From positions 1-35,190 of the forward strand of contig JAFUDC010000154.1 of the NCBI GenBank assembly GCA_017459345.1: a DNA stretch of 35,190 bases, given 5' to 3'. This document shows positions 7,648 through 15,950 of the stretch, piece by piece (position 1 is the first letter of the stretch; the number at the start of each line of letters is the position of its first letter). Both the position numbers and the translations under genes were made by a program. This DNA comes from Eubacterium sp. (lineage in GTDB: Bacteria; Bacillota; Clostridia; Lachnospirales; Lachnospiraceae). The notes under the pieces are model-generated. The model was not told the origin of the DNA. It saw nothing but the letters and a program-made list of their open reading frames with translations, and ran no database searches.

Positions 7648-8307
7648 CTAGACCCTCGAAGACAGGAAAATCAGCTCCTTCTTCGCCTTCTCATCCTCCG
7701 GATACCGGTCGCAGTATTCTTTAGCCACCTCATAGGCCTTCTCATAATCCTGAGATCTCTCATAGATGATAATCAGCTGATAGCTCAGCTCTGCGCTGGA
7801 ACTGCTGCCATCGTCGCTGATTCCCTGTCTGGCATAATCCAGGGCTTTTTCATATTCATTCTGTTCTATGTATATACCGCAGATCTTGGATAGAAAGGCC
7901 GTATCCCTGGTGTGGTCCCAGCCCTCCTGAAAGATGTCAAGAGCCTGGTCATACTGGTCCTGCTGCCTATAGCACTCTCCCTCAAGCAGGAAGTACAGTG
8001 ACTGGTTGGAATCAGATCTGCGCAGCTTATGATAAAGCTTTCTTGCCTTCTCATAATCCTTCCGCTGAAAATAGCTCTCCGCCAGATAAGCCTCCATATC
8101 CCGGTCTATCTTCCCACCCAGAAGGCACTGGGTATTCAGGCCATCCTCCAGATACTGAATCGACTTGGCATAGTCTTCCTCCTCAAAGTATAATAAGGCG
8201 TCTGATCTTAGAGCCTGTTTTTTCGAGTAGGCATGCATCTGCCAGACCAGCAGGCCCACAGCCAGCAGAATGATCAGCAAAGATAATCTTCTTATCGTCT
8301 TCCCCAT
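7648..8307 (-). CDS. Membrane-anchored tetratricopeptide repeat protein
   Basis: The 219 residues begin with a short basic stretch and one hydrophobic segment (about residues 7-25), then an extracytoplasmic helical part. The repeats have the TPR pattern of paired helices with A/Y/A positions, for example LLYFEEEDYAKSIQYLEDGL, then AESYFQRKDYEKARKLYHKL, then GECYRQQDQYDQALDIFQEG, and at least two more. TPRs bind proteins. The partner is unknown and I do not recognise a named family. The ATG at 8307 follows GAGAGGAG. It sits between the rpsO terminator and the ptsH promoter, with no clear promoter of its own. Confidence 0.85.
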   Translation of the reverse strand: MGKTIRRLSLLIILLAVGLLVWQMHAYSKKQALRSDALLYFEEEDYAKSIQYLEDGLNTQCLLGGKIDRDMEAYLAESYFQRKDYEKARKLYHKLRRSDSNQSLYFLLEGECYRQQDQYDQALDIFQEGWDHTRDTAFLSKICGIYIEQNEYEKALDYARQGISDDGSSSSAELSYQLIIIYERSQDYEKAYEVAKEYCDRYPEDEKAKKELIFLSSRV

Positions 8308-8322
8308 GTGGACTCCTCTCTG

Positions 8323-8363
8323 AAACTTCCCACATCATCAACTAATACAGATGTAGGAAATTC
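8323..8363. repeat. Imperfect palindrome, family A copy 2, upstream of the TPR gene
   Basis: Arms at 8323-8336 and 8350-8363 pair over 14 positions, as RNA with a few G-U pairs, around a 13-base loop. The 16 bases AAACTTCCCACATCAT at 8323-8338 are identical to the minus strand of 940-955. It lies directly after the rpsO terminator and before the ribosome binding site of the TPR gene. Confidence 0.6.
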
Positions 8364-8365
8364 TA

Positions 8366-8396
8366 GAAAAAAACCGCATGATGAAACACCATGCGG
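8366..8396 (-). terminator. Intrinsic terminator of rpsO
   Basis: A seven-base GC-rich stem (8374-8380 with 8390-8396, CCGCATG/CATGCGG) with a nine-base loop is followed on the minus strand by TTTTTTT. Confidence 0.92.
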
Positions 8397-8407
8397 AAGT
8401 ATAATCA

Positions 8408-8674
8408 TTACTTTCTTAAACCTAACTGCTCGATCAGAGTTCTGTAGCGCTGAATATCCTTGCTTCTTAAGTATCCGAGAAGGTTTCTTCTCTGACCTAC
8501 CATCTTAAGAAGGCCTCTTCTGGAATGATGATCCTTGGGATTAGCCTTGAAATGTGCCTGAAGGTCATTGATCCTTGCAGTAAGGATAGCTACCTGTACT
8601 TCCGGTGAACCTGTGTCACCCTCTGTTCTGCCATACTTTGTAATGATGTCCTGTTTCATTTCCTTTGTGATCAT
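8408..8674 (-). CDS. rpsO: 30S ribosomal protein S15
   Basis: S15 binds 16S rRNA early in small-subunit assembly. The 88 residues starting [11 protein letters not shown] are the standard bacterial length, with the signatures [11 protein letters not shown] and [15 protein letters not shown]. The frame is open further upstream, but AGAAAGGAG six to seven bases before ATG 8674 and the family alignment fix this start. It has its own promoter, leader and terminator and is not joined to pnp in this window. Confidence 0.98.
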   Translation of the reverse strand: MITKEMKQDIITKYGRTEGDTGSPEVQVAILTARINDLQAHFKANPKDHHSRRGLLKMVGQRRNLLGYLRSKDIQRYRTLIEQLGLRK

Positions 8675-8696
8675 GTTACGTTCTCCTTTCTTATAT

Positions 8697-8746
8697 AACC
8701 CCTTTACGAAGATAAGGTCGGAGTCCTCCATACCCTGGTAAAGGTT
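8697..8746 (-). promoter_or_regulatory. rpsO: Candidate S15 autoregulatory leader hairpin
   Basis: In the rpsO 5' UTR, CCTTTAC (8738-8744 on the minus strand) pairs with GTAAAGG (8701-8707), enclosing about 30 bases with further G-C pairs. S15 represses its own mRNA through leader structures in several bacteria, so a long hairpin just before the ribosome binding site is a reasonable candidate. No specific known S15-leader consensus was confirmed. Confidence 0.4.
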
Positions 8747-8770
8747 GACGTGCATATATGCACAGAAATT

Positions 8771-8799
8771 AATGTATCATAGCTTTTGCTTTTTGTAAA
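8771..8799 (-). promoter_or_regulatory. rpsO: Sigma-A-type promoter of rpsO
   Basis: The -35 TTTACA (8794-8799, five of six) and -10 TACATT (8771-8776, four of six) are 17 bases apart. It lies between the rluA-family gene and rpsO. Confidence 0.7.
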
Positions 8800-8880
8800 C
8801 CCTAAAATTACTTTTAAAGCCTGACCCGAGTATCCGGACCGCACTGCTGCTGGCTCTGTCTAAGGAAAGGCCGCTTTATG

Positions 8881-9807
8881 TCACTTTTCAAACCGCTCCA
8901 GAAGCCGGCAAAAGTAATCCGGCAGAGGAGCTTCAAATTCCAGGTACTCCCCGGTTCTTGGATGGATAAATCCCAGAACCCGGGCATGCAGACACTGTCC
9001 CGTAAGACCCGGCATGGCCTTTGCCGGCCCGTAAACCGTATCACCCAGGAGGGGGTGCTTCAGATAAGCCATATGAACTCGGATCTGGTGAGTGCGGCCG
9101 GTCTCCAGACGGCACTCGATGTGGTTATACTGCCGGTTCAGGTGGTCCAGCACCCTATAGTGGGTGACGGCATGCTTTCCCTTCTTATACTCCACTGCCA
9201 TCTTCTTGCGGTCATTGGGATTGCGGCCGATGGGGGCATCCACTGTCCCCTCCTCCTCGGAAAAATTATGATAGACAATGGCATTATACCTGCGGGTAAT
9301 ACTGTGTTCCTTAAGCTGATCGGCAAGACTCCGGTGGGCCAGGTCATTTTTACATACGATGATGACACCGGTGGTATCCTTATCAATCCGGTGAACGATA
9401 CCCGGCCGCAGGACGCCATTGATGCCGGAGAGATTATCCGCGCAGTGGTAGAGGAGACCATTTACCAGGGTACCTGAATAGCGGCCCGGACATGGGTGAA
9501 CCACCATATCCTTGGGCTTGTTGATCAGAATCACATCTTCATCTTCATAGAGGATATCAAGATCCATCTTCTCCGGTAGGACCTCAAGCTCCTTAAGAGG
9601 GGGAACCCGAAGAAGAATCTCGTCATCTGCCGCAAGCTTCATGGCGGGCTTGACCTTACGGTCACCCACACTGACCTGCCCGTCCTTGATCAGCTTCTGG
9701 ATATAGGACCGGGAATGGCCGCTAAGCTCCCCGGCAAGGAACTGGTCTAAGCGCATTCCCTCCTGGTCTTCAGTTATCGTATAATAATAGATCTGGTACT
9801 CGTTCAT
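8881..9807 (-). CDS. RluA-family pseudouridine synthase (RluD/YlyB-like)
   Basis: It converts specific uridines in rRNA (possibly tRNA) to pseudouridine. The 308 residues have an N-terminal S4 RNA-binding domain (about 18-78) and the catalytic domain with HRIDKDTTG at 139-147, where Asp142 is the nucleophile of the RluA family. The late motif ETGRTHQIRVHMAYLKHPLLGD is also present. It directly follows lspA (14 bases), the order known for lspA-ylyB in Bacillus. The exact target uridine cannot be read from sequence. Confidence 0.93.
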   Translation of the reverse strand: MNEYQIYYYTITEDQEGMRLDQFLAGELSGHSRSYIQKLIKDGQVSVGDRKVKPAMKLAADDEILLRVPPLKELEVLPEKMDLDILYEDEDVILINKPKDMVVHPCPGRYSGTLVNGLLYHCADNLSGINGVLRPGIVHRIDKDTTGVIIVCKNDLAHRSLADQLKEHSITRRYNAIVYHNFSEEEGTVDAPIGRNPNDRKKMAVEYKKGKHAVTHYRVLDHLNRQYNHIECRLETGRTHQIRVHMAYLKHPLLGDTVYGPAKAMPGLTGQCLHARVLGFIHPRTGEYLEFEAPLPDYFCRLLERFEK

Positions 9808-9821
9808 ACTATTATATCTTT

Positions 9822-10322
9822 CTATTCTTCTTTCTTCCCCGGAAATATCTTCTCCAGATCCTCGTCCTTGTAGAAGAAAATCATCAGGAATATCAGGGCA
9901 AATGCGGAGCAGGTCACATAGATATCTGCCACATTGAATACCGGAAAATCAATCAGCCTGAAGTAAATCATGTCCACCACATAACCCCGGATGATCCGGT
10001 CGATCATATTGCCGGCAGCACCTGCCAGGATAAAGTAAGCGCAGAGCCTGAGCCCCAGATAATGCCTTTCCCTTGGGATGCGGGGCACCAGCAGGATGAT
10101 GCCCAGGACAACCAGAACCGTGATGGCGATAAAGAGCCACTGCCGGTTTTGCAGGATGCCGAAGGCAGCCCCCCTGTTCTCCACATAGGATAGCTCCAGC
10201 ACGCCCGGGATGATGGGAATGGGACCTCCCGGCTTCAGTACCTTGAGGGTCCAGAGCTTAACAAGCTGGTCCAGGGCCACCAGTGAAATCAGACCAGTCA
10301 GCAATGTTACTATTCGTTTCAT
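9822..10322 (-). CDS. lspA: Lipoprotein signal peptidase (signal peptidase II)
   Basis: LspA is a membrane aspartic protease that cleaves prolipoprotein signal peptides before the lipidated cysteine. The 166 residues show four hydrophobic segments and the family motifs ENRGAAFG (48-55), GNMIDRI with Asp108, and FNVADIYVT with Asp133. The two Asp residues are the catalytic pair. The frame ends 14 bases before the pseudouridine synthase. The carboxypeptidase at 16062-17033, with a probable lipobox, is a possible substrate in this window. Confidence 0.97.
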   Translation of the reverse strand: MKRIVTLLTGLISLVALDQLVKLWTLKVLKPGGPIPIIPGVLELSYVENRGAAFGILQNRQWLFIAITVLVVLGIILLVPRIPRERHYLGLRLCAYFILAGAAGNMIDRIIRGYVVDMIYFRLIDFPVFNVADIYVTCSAFALIFLMIFFYKDEDLEKIFPGKKEE

Positions 10323-10354
10323 TTTATAATTCCTTACTTAAACTTCTAAGATTC

Positions 10355-11434
10355 TCAGTTAAACAGACCAAGAATCTCCTCGTCGGTCACGTCCCGAAAG
10401 ATCTCTGCCTCCCCGATACTCTTAAGGAGAATAAACTTGATCTTTCCCTGCTCCATCTTCTTGTCATGCTTTGTGGCTTCCAGGATATCCTCAGCCTTAA
10501 GCTCCCCAGGCAGGGCAGGAAATGTAAAATACTCATAAAGGGAAAGCATCTCCTGATACTCTTCTTCAGAAATAAATCCCCGTCTCTTAGACAGGTCGGC
10601 TGCCAGGACGGAACCAATGCCGACGCACTCTCCGTGAGTCAGCTGAAAATCCATCAGCTTCTCGATGGCATGGCCCAGGGTATGACCGAAATTCAGGCAG
10701 GCCCGGATTCCCTGTTCTCTGGGATCTTCCTCCACCACAGCCCGCTTGATGCGGCAGCTGCCCTCCACCATGACTGCCATAGCCTGGGGCTCCCTGGCAG
10801 CAATGGCCTCTTTGTGGGAGAGAATCCACCTGTAATAATCTGCATCCTGAATAAGGCCATGCTTAATCACCTCTCCAAGACCGCTTACCAACTGTCTGTC
10901 GGATAAGGTTTTCAGGGTGCTGATATTGATATAGACCAGTTTGGGCATATAAAAAGCACCCACCATGTTCTTGTAAGCCTGGTAGTCCACGCCGGTCTTG
11001 CCCCCGATGCTGCTGTCCACCTGGGACAGAAGACTGGTGGGAACCTGGACGAAATCGATGCCTCTTAAGTAGGTTGCAGCGGCGAATCCGGTGAGATCCC
11101 CCACCACACCGCCGCCCAGGGCGATAAGCATATCCTTCCGGTCAAACTTCTGCTCAATCAGAAACTTATAGAGACTGCTTACCGTATCCAGATTCTTGGA
11201 GGCCTCCCCCTCCATAAACCGGAATACTTCAAGCCGGGAGCAGGCCGGCTCCAGAATACTTTTTACCTGGTCAAGATAGAAGGAAGCCACATTGGTCTCG
11301 GTGACGATGCACAGCTTCTTCTTATCTATATCGTATGCTTTGAGCTCATCAGGCAGACCCGCAAACGACTCCCGGATCACAATGTCATAGACATGCTTTC
11401 CCTCCGCCTGGACTGCCAGTCTTTTATCAACCAT
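10355..11434 (-). CDS. aroB: 3-dehydroquinate synthase
   Basis: AroB cyclises DAHP to 3-dehydroquinate, step two of the shikimate pathway, using NAD+ and a divalent metal. The 359 residues are normal length. The NAD-binding GGGVVGDLTGF is at 107-117, followed by VPTSLLSQVDSSIGGKTG from 131. Later GLGEVIKHG and LNFGHTLGHAIE supply metal-ligand Glu and His residues. AGAGGAG lies seven bases before the ATG at 11434. It is the only shikimate gene here and is followed after 32 bases by lspA. Confidence 0.97.
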   Translation of the reverse strand: MVDKRLAVQAEGKHVYDIVIRESFAGLPDELKAYDIDKKKLCIVTETNVASFYLDQVKSILEPACSRLEVFRFMEGEASKNLDTVSSLYKFLIEQKFDRKDMLIALGGGVVGDLTGFAAATYLRGIDFVQVPTSLLSQVDSSIGGKTGVDYQAYKNMVGAFYMPKLVYINISTLKTLSDRQLVSGLGEVIKHGLIQDADYYRWILSHKEAIAAREPQAMAVMVEGSCRIKRAVVEEDPREQGIRACLNFGHTLGHAIEKLMDFQLTHGECVGIGSVLAADLSKRRGFISEEEYQEMLSLYEYFTFPALPGELKAEDILEATKHDKKMEQGKIKFILLKSIGEAEIFRDVTDEEILGLFN

Positions 11435-11483
11435 ATTATTCTCCTCTGGATAAAATCTGTCATCTTTTCAATGTATAAGAAAC

Positions 11484-11526
11484 GCAGAGTATATGATTTC
11501 CCATCCTGGTATATCATATACTCTGC
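11484..11526. terminator. Long perfect inverted repeat between sepF and aroB, possible terminator
   Basis: Arms 11484-11497 and 11513-11526 (GCAGAGTATATGAT and its complement) pair perfectly over 14 bases around a 15-base loop. On the minus strand only a weak U-tract (GTTTCTT) follows, so it may be a terminator of sepF, a barrier to RNA decay, or a repeat element. Confidence 0.5.
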
Positions 11527-11573
11527 AGTTATACATCAGAATCAGATTAAATTTCTAAAAAAATGGTAACTGG

Positions 11574-12116
11574 TCAGAACTTGGTCAGCTCCGGGGAAAG
11601 CATGCTGTCGCTGATGATCTCATCCCTGAGATCGCCGGATACCTCTATGTTGCCGGGGGCAACGATAAAGATATTGTTGGAGATGGCCTTCAAAGAGCCG
11701 TCAACCGCAAAGCTGGCACCGCCGATAAAATCGATGATACGCTGTGCCTGGCTGATTTCAATCCCCTCCAGATTCACAACAATCGTCTTTCCCTCCTTCA
11801 GAAAGTCTGCGACAATCTGAGCCTCGTTAAATTCCTGTGGTTTAATTACCTTCACGGTTTCACCCTCTTCCTTCCTTCCGTAGATCGGAACAACTCTGTT
11901 ATCGACATCCGTATGATCAGATTCCAGAGCTTCCTCCGGCTTTTTCTTTCTTCTGAAAGAAAGGATCGGCTTCTTCACCGGCTCGTCTTCCTCATCATAC
12001 TCCTCAAGCTCATCGTATTCATCTGTCACATCATCGTAGTCTTCGCTGAACTCATCTTCATACTCATCTGTGTCATTAAACTTCATCATGTTTAAGAACT
12101 TCTCGGCGATTCCCAT
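11574..12116 (-). CDS. sepF: Cell division protein SepF
   Basis: SepF anchors and aligns FtsZ at the membrane and is needed for a normal septum in Gram-positives. From ATG 12116 the protein has 180 residues: an N-terminal amphipathic segment (MGIAEKFLNMMKF), a very acidic linker rich in Asp and Glu (about 15-48), then the conserved domain with VVNLEGIEISQAQRIIDF and GGASFAVDGSLKAIS. An earlier ATG at 12140 is in frame, but TTGGAGG lies nine bases before 12116, and SepF proteins begin at the amphipathic helix. It follows yggS, as in many Firmicutes division clusters. Confidence 0.95.
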   Translation of the reverse strand: MGIAEKFLNMMKFNDTDEYEDEFSEDYDDVTDEYDELEEYDEEDEPVKKPILSFRRKKKPEEALESDHTDVDNRVVPIYGRKEEGETVKVIKPQEFNEAQIVADFLKEGKTIVVNLEGIEISQAQRIIDFIGGASFAVDGSLKAISNNIFIVAPGNIEVSGDLRDEIISDSMLSPELTKF

Positions 12117-12151
12117 GCCTGCGTACCTCCAATTATTCATGGTAACTGTTG

Positions 12152-12183
12152 GGCCAGGACATGCATATCGGCATGAGATGGCC
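12152..12183 (-). other. Hairpin between yggS and sepF
   Basis: GGCCA/TGGCC (12152-12156 with 12179-12183) and CATGC/GCATG (12160-12164 with 12171-12175) form a two-part stem with a symmetric internal loop. No U-tract follows, so it may affect mRNA stability or sepF translation. Confidence 0.35.
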
Positions 12184-12185
12184 TT

Positions 12186-12875
12186 CTAGCTATAATTGCG
12201 CGCACCGAAGATAGCCGTGCCAACCCGGATCATGGTGGCCCCTTCCTCGATTGCAATCTCATAATCATTCGTCATTCCCATAGAGAGAATATCCATATCT
12301 ACATTATCAATGTTTTTATCCCGAATGTCAATAAATAATTCATGTAATTTTCGAAAATAACAGCGATTTTCTTCCGGATCATCCACAAATGGGGCACTTG
12401 TCATGAGCCCGCGCACATGAACATGGGGCAGAAGGCTGATCTCACGGATCAAATCCAGAGTCTCCCCCGCGTCCAGGCCGAACTTGGTATCCTCATGAGC
12501 CACATTCACCTGAATCAGGATATCCGCAGTCAGATCCTTCTTGGCTGCCTCCTTCTCAATCTGTCTGGCAAGATGGAGAGAATCTACCGAGTGGATCAGG
12601 ACCGTCTTATCAATGATATACTTTACCTTATTGCGCTGCATGTGGCCGATCATATGCCAGTGGACCGGGCGGCTTATGTGCTCATATTTATCACAGAGCT
12701 CCTGGACATAATTCTCCCCATACTCCAGCTGTCCATCCGCCAGCAGGGTCTCTATATCTTCAAGAGGCTTCATCTTGCTCACAGCCACCAGGGTCACCTC
12801 AGAAGGATCCCGGCCGGCCCGCTCACAGGCCGCGGCAATCCGGCCTTTCACACTTTTAAGATTCTCGCTCAACAT
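12186..12875 (-). CDS. YggS-type PLP homeostasis protein
   Basis: YggS/PLPBP proteins bind pyridoxal phosphate and help control PLP and amino-acid pools, with no confirmed catalysis. The 229 residues match the family. The PLP lysine is Lys34 in AVSKMKP, and later signatures are [35 protein letters not shown] and [23 protein letters not shown]. It is located upstream of sepF, the common ylmE-sepF arrangement, although ylmG and ylmH are absent here. Confidence 0.95.
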   Translation of the reverse strand: MLSENLKSVKGRIAAACERAGRDPSEVTLVAVSKMKPLEDIETLLADGQLEYGENYVQELCDKYEHISRPVHWHMIGHMQRNKVKYIIDKTVLIHSVDSLHLARQIEKEAAKKDLTADILIQVNVAHEDTKFGLDAGETLDLIREISLLPHVHVRGLMTSAPFVDDPEENRCYFRKLHELFIDIRDKNIDNVDMDILSMGMTNDYEIAIEEGATMIRVGTAIFGARNYS

Positions 12876-12973
12876 ATACTGTTCATTCCTTTCAGTTGTT
12901 TATATTACATGGCAGATAGCGAACCTACCATCACAGATCTAAAAAAGATTCCTAAAATTGCACGTTTGTTTAA

Positions 12974-14362
12974 TTAGTAAATCACATCCCCCTCTTTGAT
13001 CGTATCAGAATTCAGGATAATCCTGTCATAGAGATCGATCGTGCTTAGTTCCGGAGATACGATGCAATAATCCTCGTTGCGCCTTATGATTTCCACAATC
13101 TTATAAACCGCATAGCCCCGGTTTACCATGAAGACTCCCTGTATGGTCGTGGTCTCCAGCAGCTCAAAGCGGTCGGTCTTATCCAGAGAAGCTATGATGT
13201 CTCCCTTTTTCAGCTTGTCACTGCTGATGTAGGTATACTCCTCATCGCAAGGATAGGTGGTGACTGTCTGCTGGTGAAGCAGCTTTTCCCCCTTTTTGCT
13301 CTCTGTCAGGACATTGACCTGGTTGCTGGCATCTGAGTTGCTGCCCTTAGTCAGGAACCGGGTGGGCACCTTGTATACCTTCTTCTCCACCAGGGAACTT
13401 GAAGGAATCTTCAGTCCCCGGGTTTCCTGCAGCAGGAGACGAACCGAGAGATAGCGCTGGTTTATATAACGCTGCACATAATTCTCAAAGCGAAGCAAGG
13501 CGAAATAGCCCAGATCATTCTTTTTACAGTCAAAGGAAGCTCTGGTGGTAAAGTTATCCTTTAAGAAGGTCACCTGGACCGTGCTCACATCGTTCTTTTT
13601 CAGCCTTTTCAGGCGGTTGTATTCATCCTCGGTCACGGACAGGGCAAGGGTCCACTTCTGGCTGGTCACCAGACGGTAGATGGGGGTATCCTTCTCCAGC
13701 TTTCCCTTTTGACGCAGGTCTTCCATATCCGGCTTCTTGTCAAAGGTATTTTGATCGATCTTCTTGAATGTGAGTTCCTCCAGCCCATCGGAAAAATAGG
13801 ACACGAGACCGGCGGCAGGGGCTTCCATCTCCGTAATGCCGGATTCTCCGAACTTTTCCTTAATCTCCTCCCTGTTATCGGCAATAATGGTATCTGAGTA
13901 TGCCATCAGGTCATAGTTAATCGTATTCCTCACATCATAGATCTCAGAAAAGCGGTCATCGGAGAACCCTTCCGACAGGGCCTTAAGATCGTTAAAGATC
14001 AGTTCCTTTTCCTCCTGGCTGACCGACTTCTTATCCCTGGTCAGCTGGTCAAGATAGGAGGTAAGCTTGCCGGAGGAGTCCACGGTGTATACCACACCGG
14101 TCTTTGACACTCTGGCTCCATCTCCCAGATAATAATTCACATAGCCGGACTGGCCCAGCTTCTGCAGATATTCCTTTCTCAAAATCACTCCGGAGCTCTT
14201 GATTTCATCATCAATGATGCTCTCATTCACCTCATAGACAGCCAGCTTCTCCCGGTTCATATCCCGGACTACGCTGGCGGTCAGATAGACGACGATCACC
14301 AGAAAGATAATACTGCCGATATTCAGATGAAACCGTCTTTTCTTATTCTTTTCTTCTGCCAT
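12974..14362 (-). CDS. Membrane-anchored HlyD-like (barrel-sandwich) protein, function unknown
   Basis: The 462 residues start with a basic N-terminus and one membrane segment (about 14-34, NIGSIIFLVIVVYLTASVV), with the rest outside the membrane. The region SGVILRKEYLQKL followed by SGYVNYYLGDGARVSKTG resembles the lipoyl-like half-motif of HlyD/membrane-fusion adaptors, and a second matching half seems to lie near APAAGLVSYFSDGLE (about 185-200). No ABC or RND partner is adjacent. The neighbours are yggS-sepF and a radical SAM gene, so a link to division or the envelope is possible but only inferred from position. I do not recognise a characterised homologue. Confidence 0.75.
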   Translation of the reverse strand: MAEEKNKKRRFHLNIGSIIFLVIVVYLTASVVRDMNREKLAVYEVNESIIDDEIKSSGVILRKEYLQKLGQSGYVNYYLGDGARVSKTGVVYTVDSSGKLTSYLDQLTRDKKSVSQEEKELIFNDLKALSEGFSDDRFSEIYDVRNTINYDLMAYSDTIIADNREEIKEKFGESGITEMEAPAAGLVSYFSDGLEELTFKKIDQNTFDKKPDMEDLRQKGKLEKDTPIYRLVTSQKWTLALSVTEDEYNRLKRLKKNDVSTVQVTFLKDNFTTRASFDCKKNDLGYFALLRFENYVQRYINQRYLSVRLLLQETRGLKIPSSSLVEKKVYKVPTRFLTKGSNSDASNQVNVLTESKKGEKLLHQQTVTTYPCDEEYTYISSDKLKKGDIIASLDKTDRFELLETTTIQGVFMVNRGYAVYKIVEIIRRNEDYCIVSPELSTIDLYDRIILNSDTIKEGDVIY

Positions 14363-14385
14363 ATAATCTCCAATACATTAATATC

Positions 14386-15342
14386 TCATTCTTTATCCAT
14401 TCTTTTTAAGGCCGGCCCGTTCAGGTAGGCACAGAGGCTGCCCTGTCTTAAGCCCTTCCGGGTCATGAGGTCAGTCCATTCATCCATCAGCTTCCACCAG
14501 CTGCAGCCCCAGTTGCAAAATACCGCATCCTCCTCCGGAATCCTGGAGAATAACCTCTCCACAACAATATCCGGTCTCAGCAGGGCGATAAAGGCCGCCA
14601 GTCTCTCCAGGTACTCCTCCTTGCTGCATATCGCAAGCTTTCCCATGAGGTAATCCCCTGCCATGGGCGAATCCTCAGGTATATAGAGGGAGTGGACCTT
14701 CACCATCTTAAGGGACAGGGCCGAGAGAATCCTGGCAGATTCCTCCACATCCTCCATGCTGTCTCCCGGAAGATTAAGAATCATGTGAGCACAGACCGGC
14801 AGCTGCCACCTGTCAGTCCGCAGGACGGCATCGATAAACTCCGCCAGCCCATGTCCCCTCCTGATCTTCTTCAGGGTATGATAGTTGACTGTCTGCAGGC
14901 CATATTCCAGACAGATTCTGATGCCATGTTCCTCCCTGAAGCCGGCCAGAGCCTCAAGATAGGCATCACTGATACAATCCGGTCTGGTGGAGATGGCAAT
15001 CTCCACCACATCCTCCACCCCGGCTGCCTCCTCCATGTAAGAAAGAAGCCTGGAAAGTGGAAGAAATGTATTGGTATAATTCTGAAAGTAGGCAATAAAC
15101 TTATGCGCCTTGTAGCGCTTCTCTATCTTCTCCCTGGTCTGGCGGAGCTGGTCCGCCACACTGACATCCGGGCCGCAGGCCTCAAAACCTGTTCCCTTTC
15201 CGGCACAAAAAGAACAGCCCTCCCCGGAAGCCCGGTTCGGACAGGTCACCGGCAGGTTCACCGGAAGCTTATATACTTTCTGGCCATATTGTTCTCTGAG
15301 ATAGTCAGCATAGCTGTAGTAGAGGCTGGTTTCTTTATTCAT
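14386..15342 (-). CDS. Radical SAM protein, YhcC/TIGR01212 type
   Basis: The 318 residues contain the 4Fe-4S binding cysteines Cys34, Cys43 and Cys46 in CPNRASGEGCSFC (CX8CX2C), the spacing of the YhcC group and not the classical CX3CX2C. Other family segments are FIAYFQNYTNTFLP, VVEIAISTRPDCI, CLEYGLQT and AHMILNLPGDSMEDV. The substrate of this family is not securely known. The open frame extends ten codons upstream to a TTG, but ATG 15342 gives the usual N-terminus. The ribosome binding site is weak (AAAG). Confidence 0.88.
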   Translation of the reverse strand: MNKETSLYYSYADYLREQYGQKVYKLPVNLPVTCPNRASGEGCSFCAGKGTGFEACGPDVSVADQLRQTREKIEKRYKAHKFIAYFQNYTNTFLPLSRLLSYMEEAAGVEDVVEIAISTRPDCISDAYLEALAGFREEHGIRICLEYGLQTVNYHTLKKIRRGHGLAEFIDAVLRTDRWQLPVCAHMILNLPGDSMEDVEESARILSALSLKMVKVHSLYIPEDSPMAGDYLMGKLAICSKEEYLERLAAFIALLRPDIVVERLFSRIPEEDAVFCNWGCSWWKLMDEWTDLMTRKGLRQGSLCAYLNGPALKRMDKE

Positions 15343-15415
15343 AATCTTTATATGATAACAGAGCCGGACCAATCCATGAAGGATTCAGACCAAATCTCAT
15401 TATTATTCATACAGG

Positions 15416-15445
15416 TGAAAAGAAAGCCCCATAAAGCTATGAGGC
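15416..15445 (-). terminator. Intrinsic terminator of the small P-loop gene
   Basis: An eight-base stem (15426-15433 with 15438-15445, one G-U pair) with a four-base loop is followed on the minus strand by TTTCTTTTC. Confidence 0.85.
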
Positions 15446-15487
15446 ATTCGGGTCATATGTGATTGAAGGTATTCGTATCCTGACGAA

Positions 15488-15904
15488 TTACAGATCCACG
15501 GAAACGTACTGCTGGATTGATTCCGGCATGGCAGCCTTCTCGCAGGAGGCACTGATGATAAAGTCCACATCAAAGCGCTTGGAAAGCACCTCAAGCCTGC
15601 TGATTACATATTCCAGGTTATCCTTAACGTCAGCGATGGTTAAGAAACTGTCCAGGTACACCTTGTCCAGATCATGATCCTGGGACAGAATACCGGCGAT
15701 AAATCCGATAAACATATCGGTATTATCAATATCGAACTCAGGAACAACGATCAGGCGAATCTGATTGCTGAGTTCATACATATGCTTGTTATTCTTATCC
15801 AGATATACGATTGTACCATGCGTCAGTTTAATGTCATCGTTCACCTTCTGCAATAAAACTTTTGTCTTACCATGTCCCTTCAAACCGGCAATAATATCAA
15901 TCAT
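15488..15904 (-). CDS. Small P-loop protein of unknown function
   Basis: The 138 residues carry a Walker A motif GLKGHGKT (7-14), a plausible Walker B strand KVYLD (81-85) and a further strand ending DFIISAS (114-120). It looks like a minimal P-loop NTPase, or a KaiC/PilT-like fragment in general shape, but the protein is not a motor ATPase of full length and I assign no function. No membrane segment is seen. The ATG at 15904 follows AGGAGG with seven bases between. It is a single-gene unit with its own promoter (16030-16058), structured leader and terminator, which argues for an independently regulated job. Confidence 0.85.
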   Translation of the reverse strand: MIDIIAGLKGHGKTKVLLQKVNDDIKLTHGTIVYLDKNNKHMYELSNQIRLIVVPEFDIDNTDMFIGFIAGILSQDHDLDKVYLDSFLTIADVKDNLEYVISRLEVLSKRFDVDFIISASCEKAAMPESIQQYVSVDL

Positions 15905-15950
15905 GTCAATGTCCTCCTAATATAAGTAAATGATTATAATAGACATATGT

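Noticed and set aside
8675-8755. N-terminal extension of S15 to 8755
   Set aside because: S15 is 88 residues in bacteria, and AGAAAGGAG sits just before ATG 8674. The upstream part is the leader hairpin.
8821-8880. Terminator after the pseudouridine synthase
   Set aside because: The region is GC-rich in part, but I could not find a stable stem followed by a U-tract.
12909-12935. Third copy of palindrome family B before yggS (GATAGCGAA shared with 5366-5374)
   Set aside because: Only nine to eleven bases match and no paired arm is convincing.
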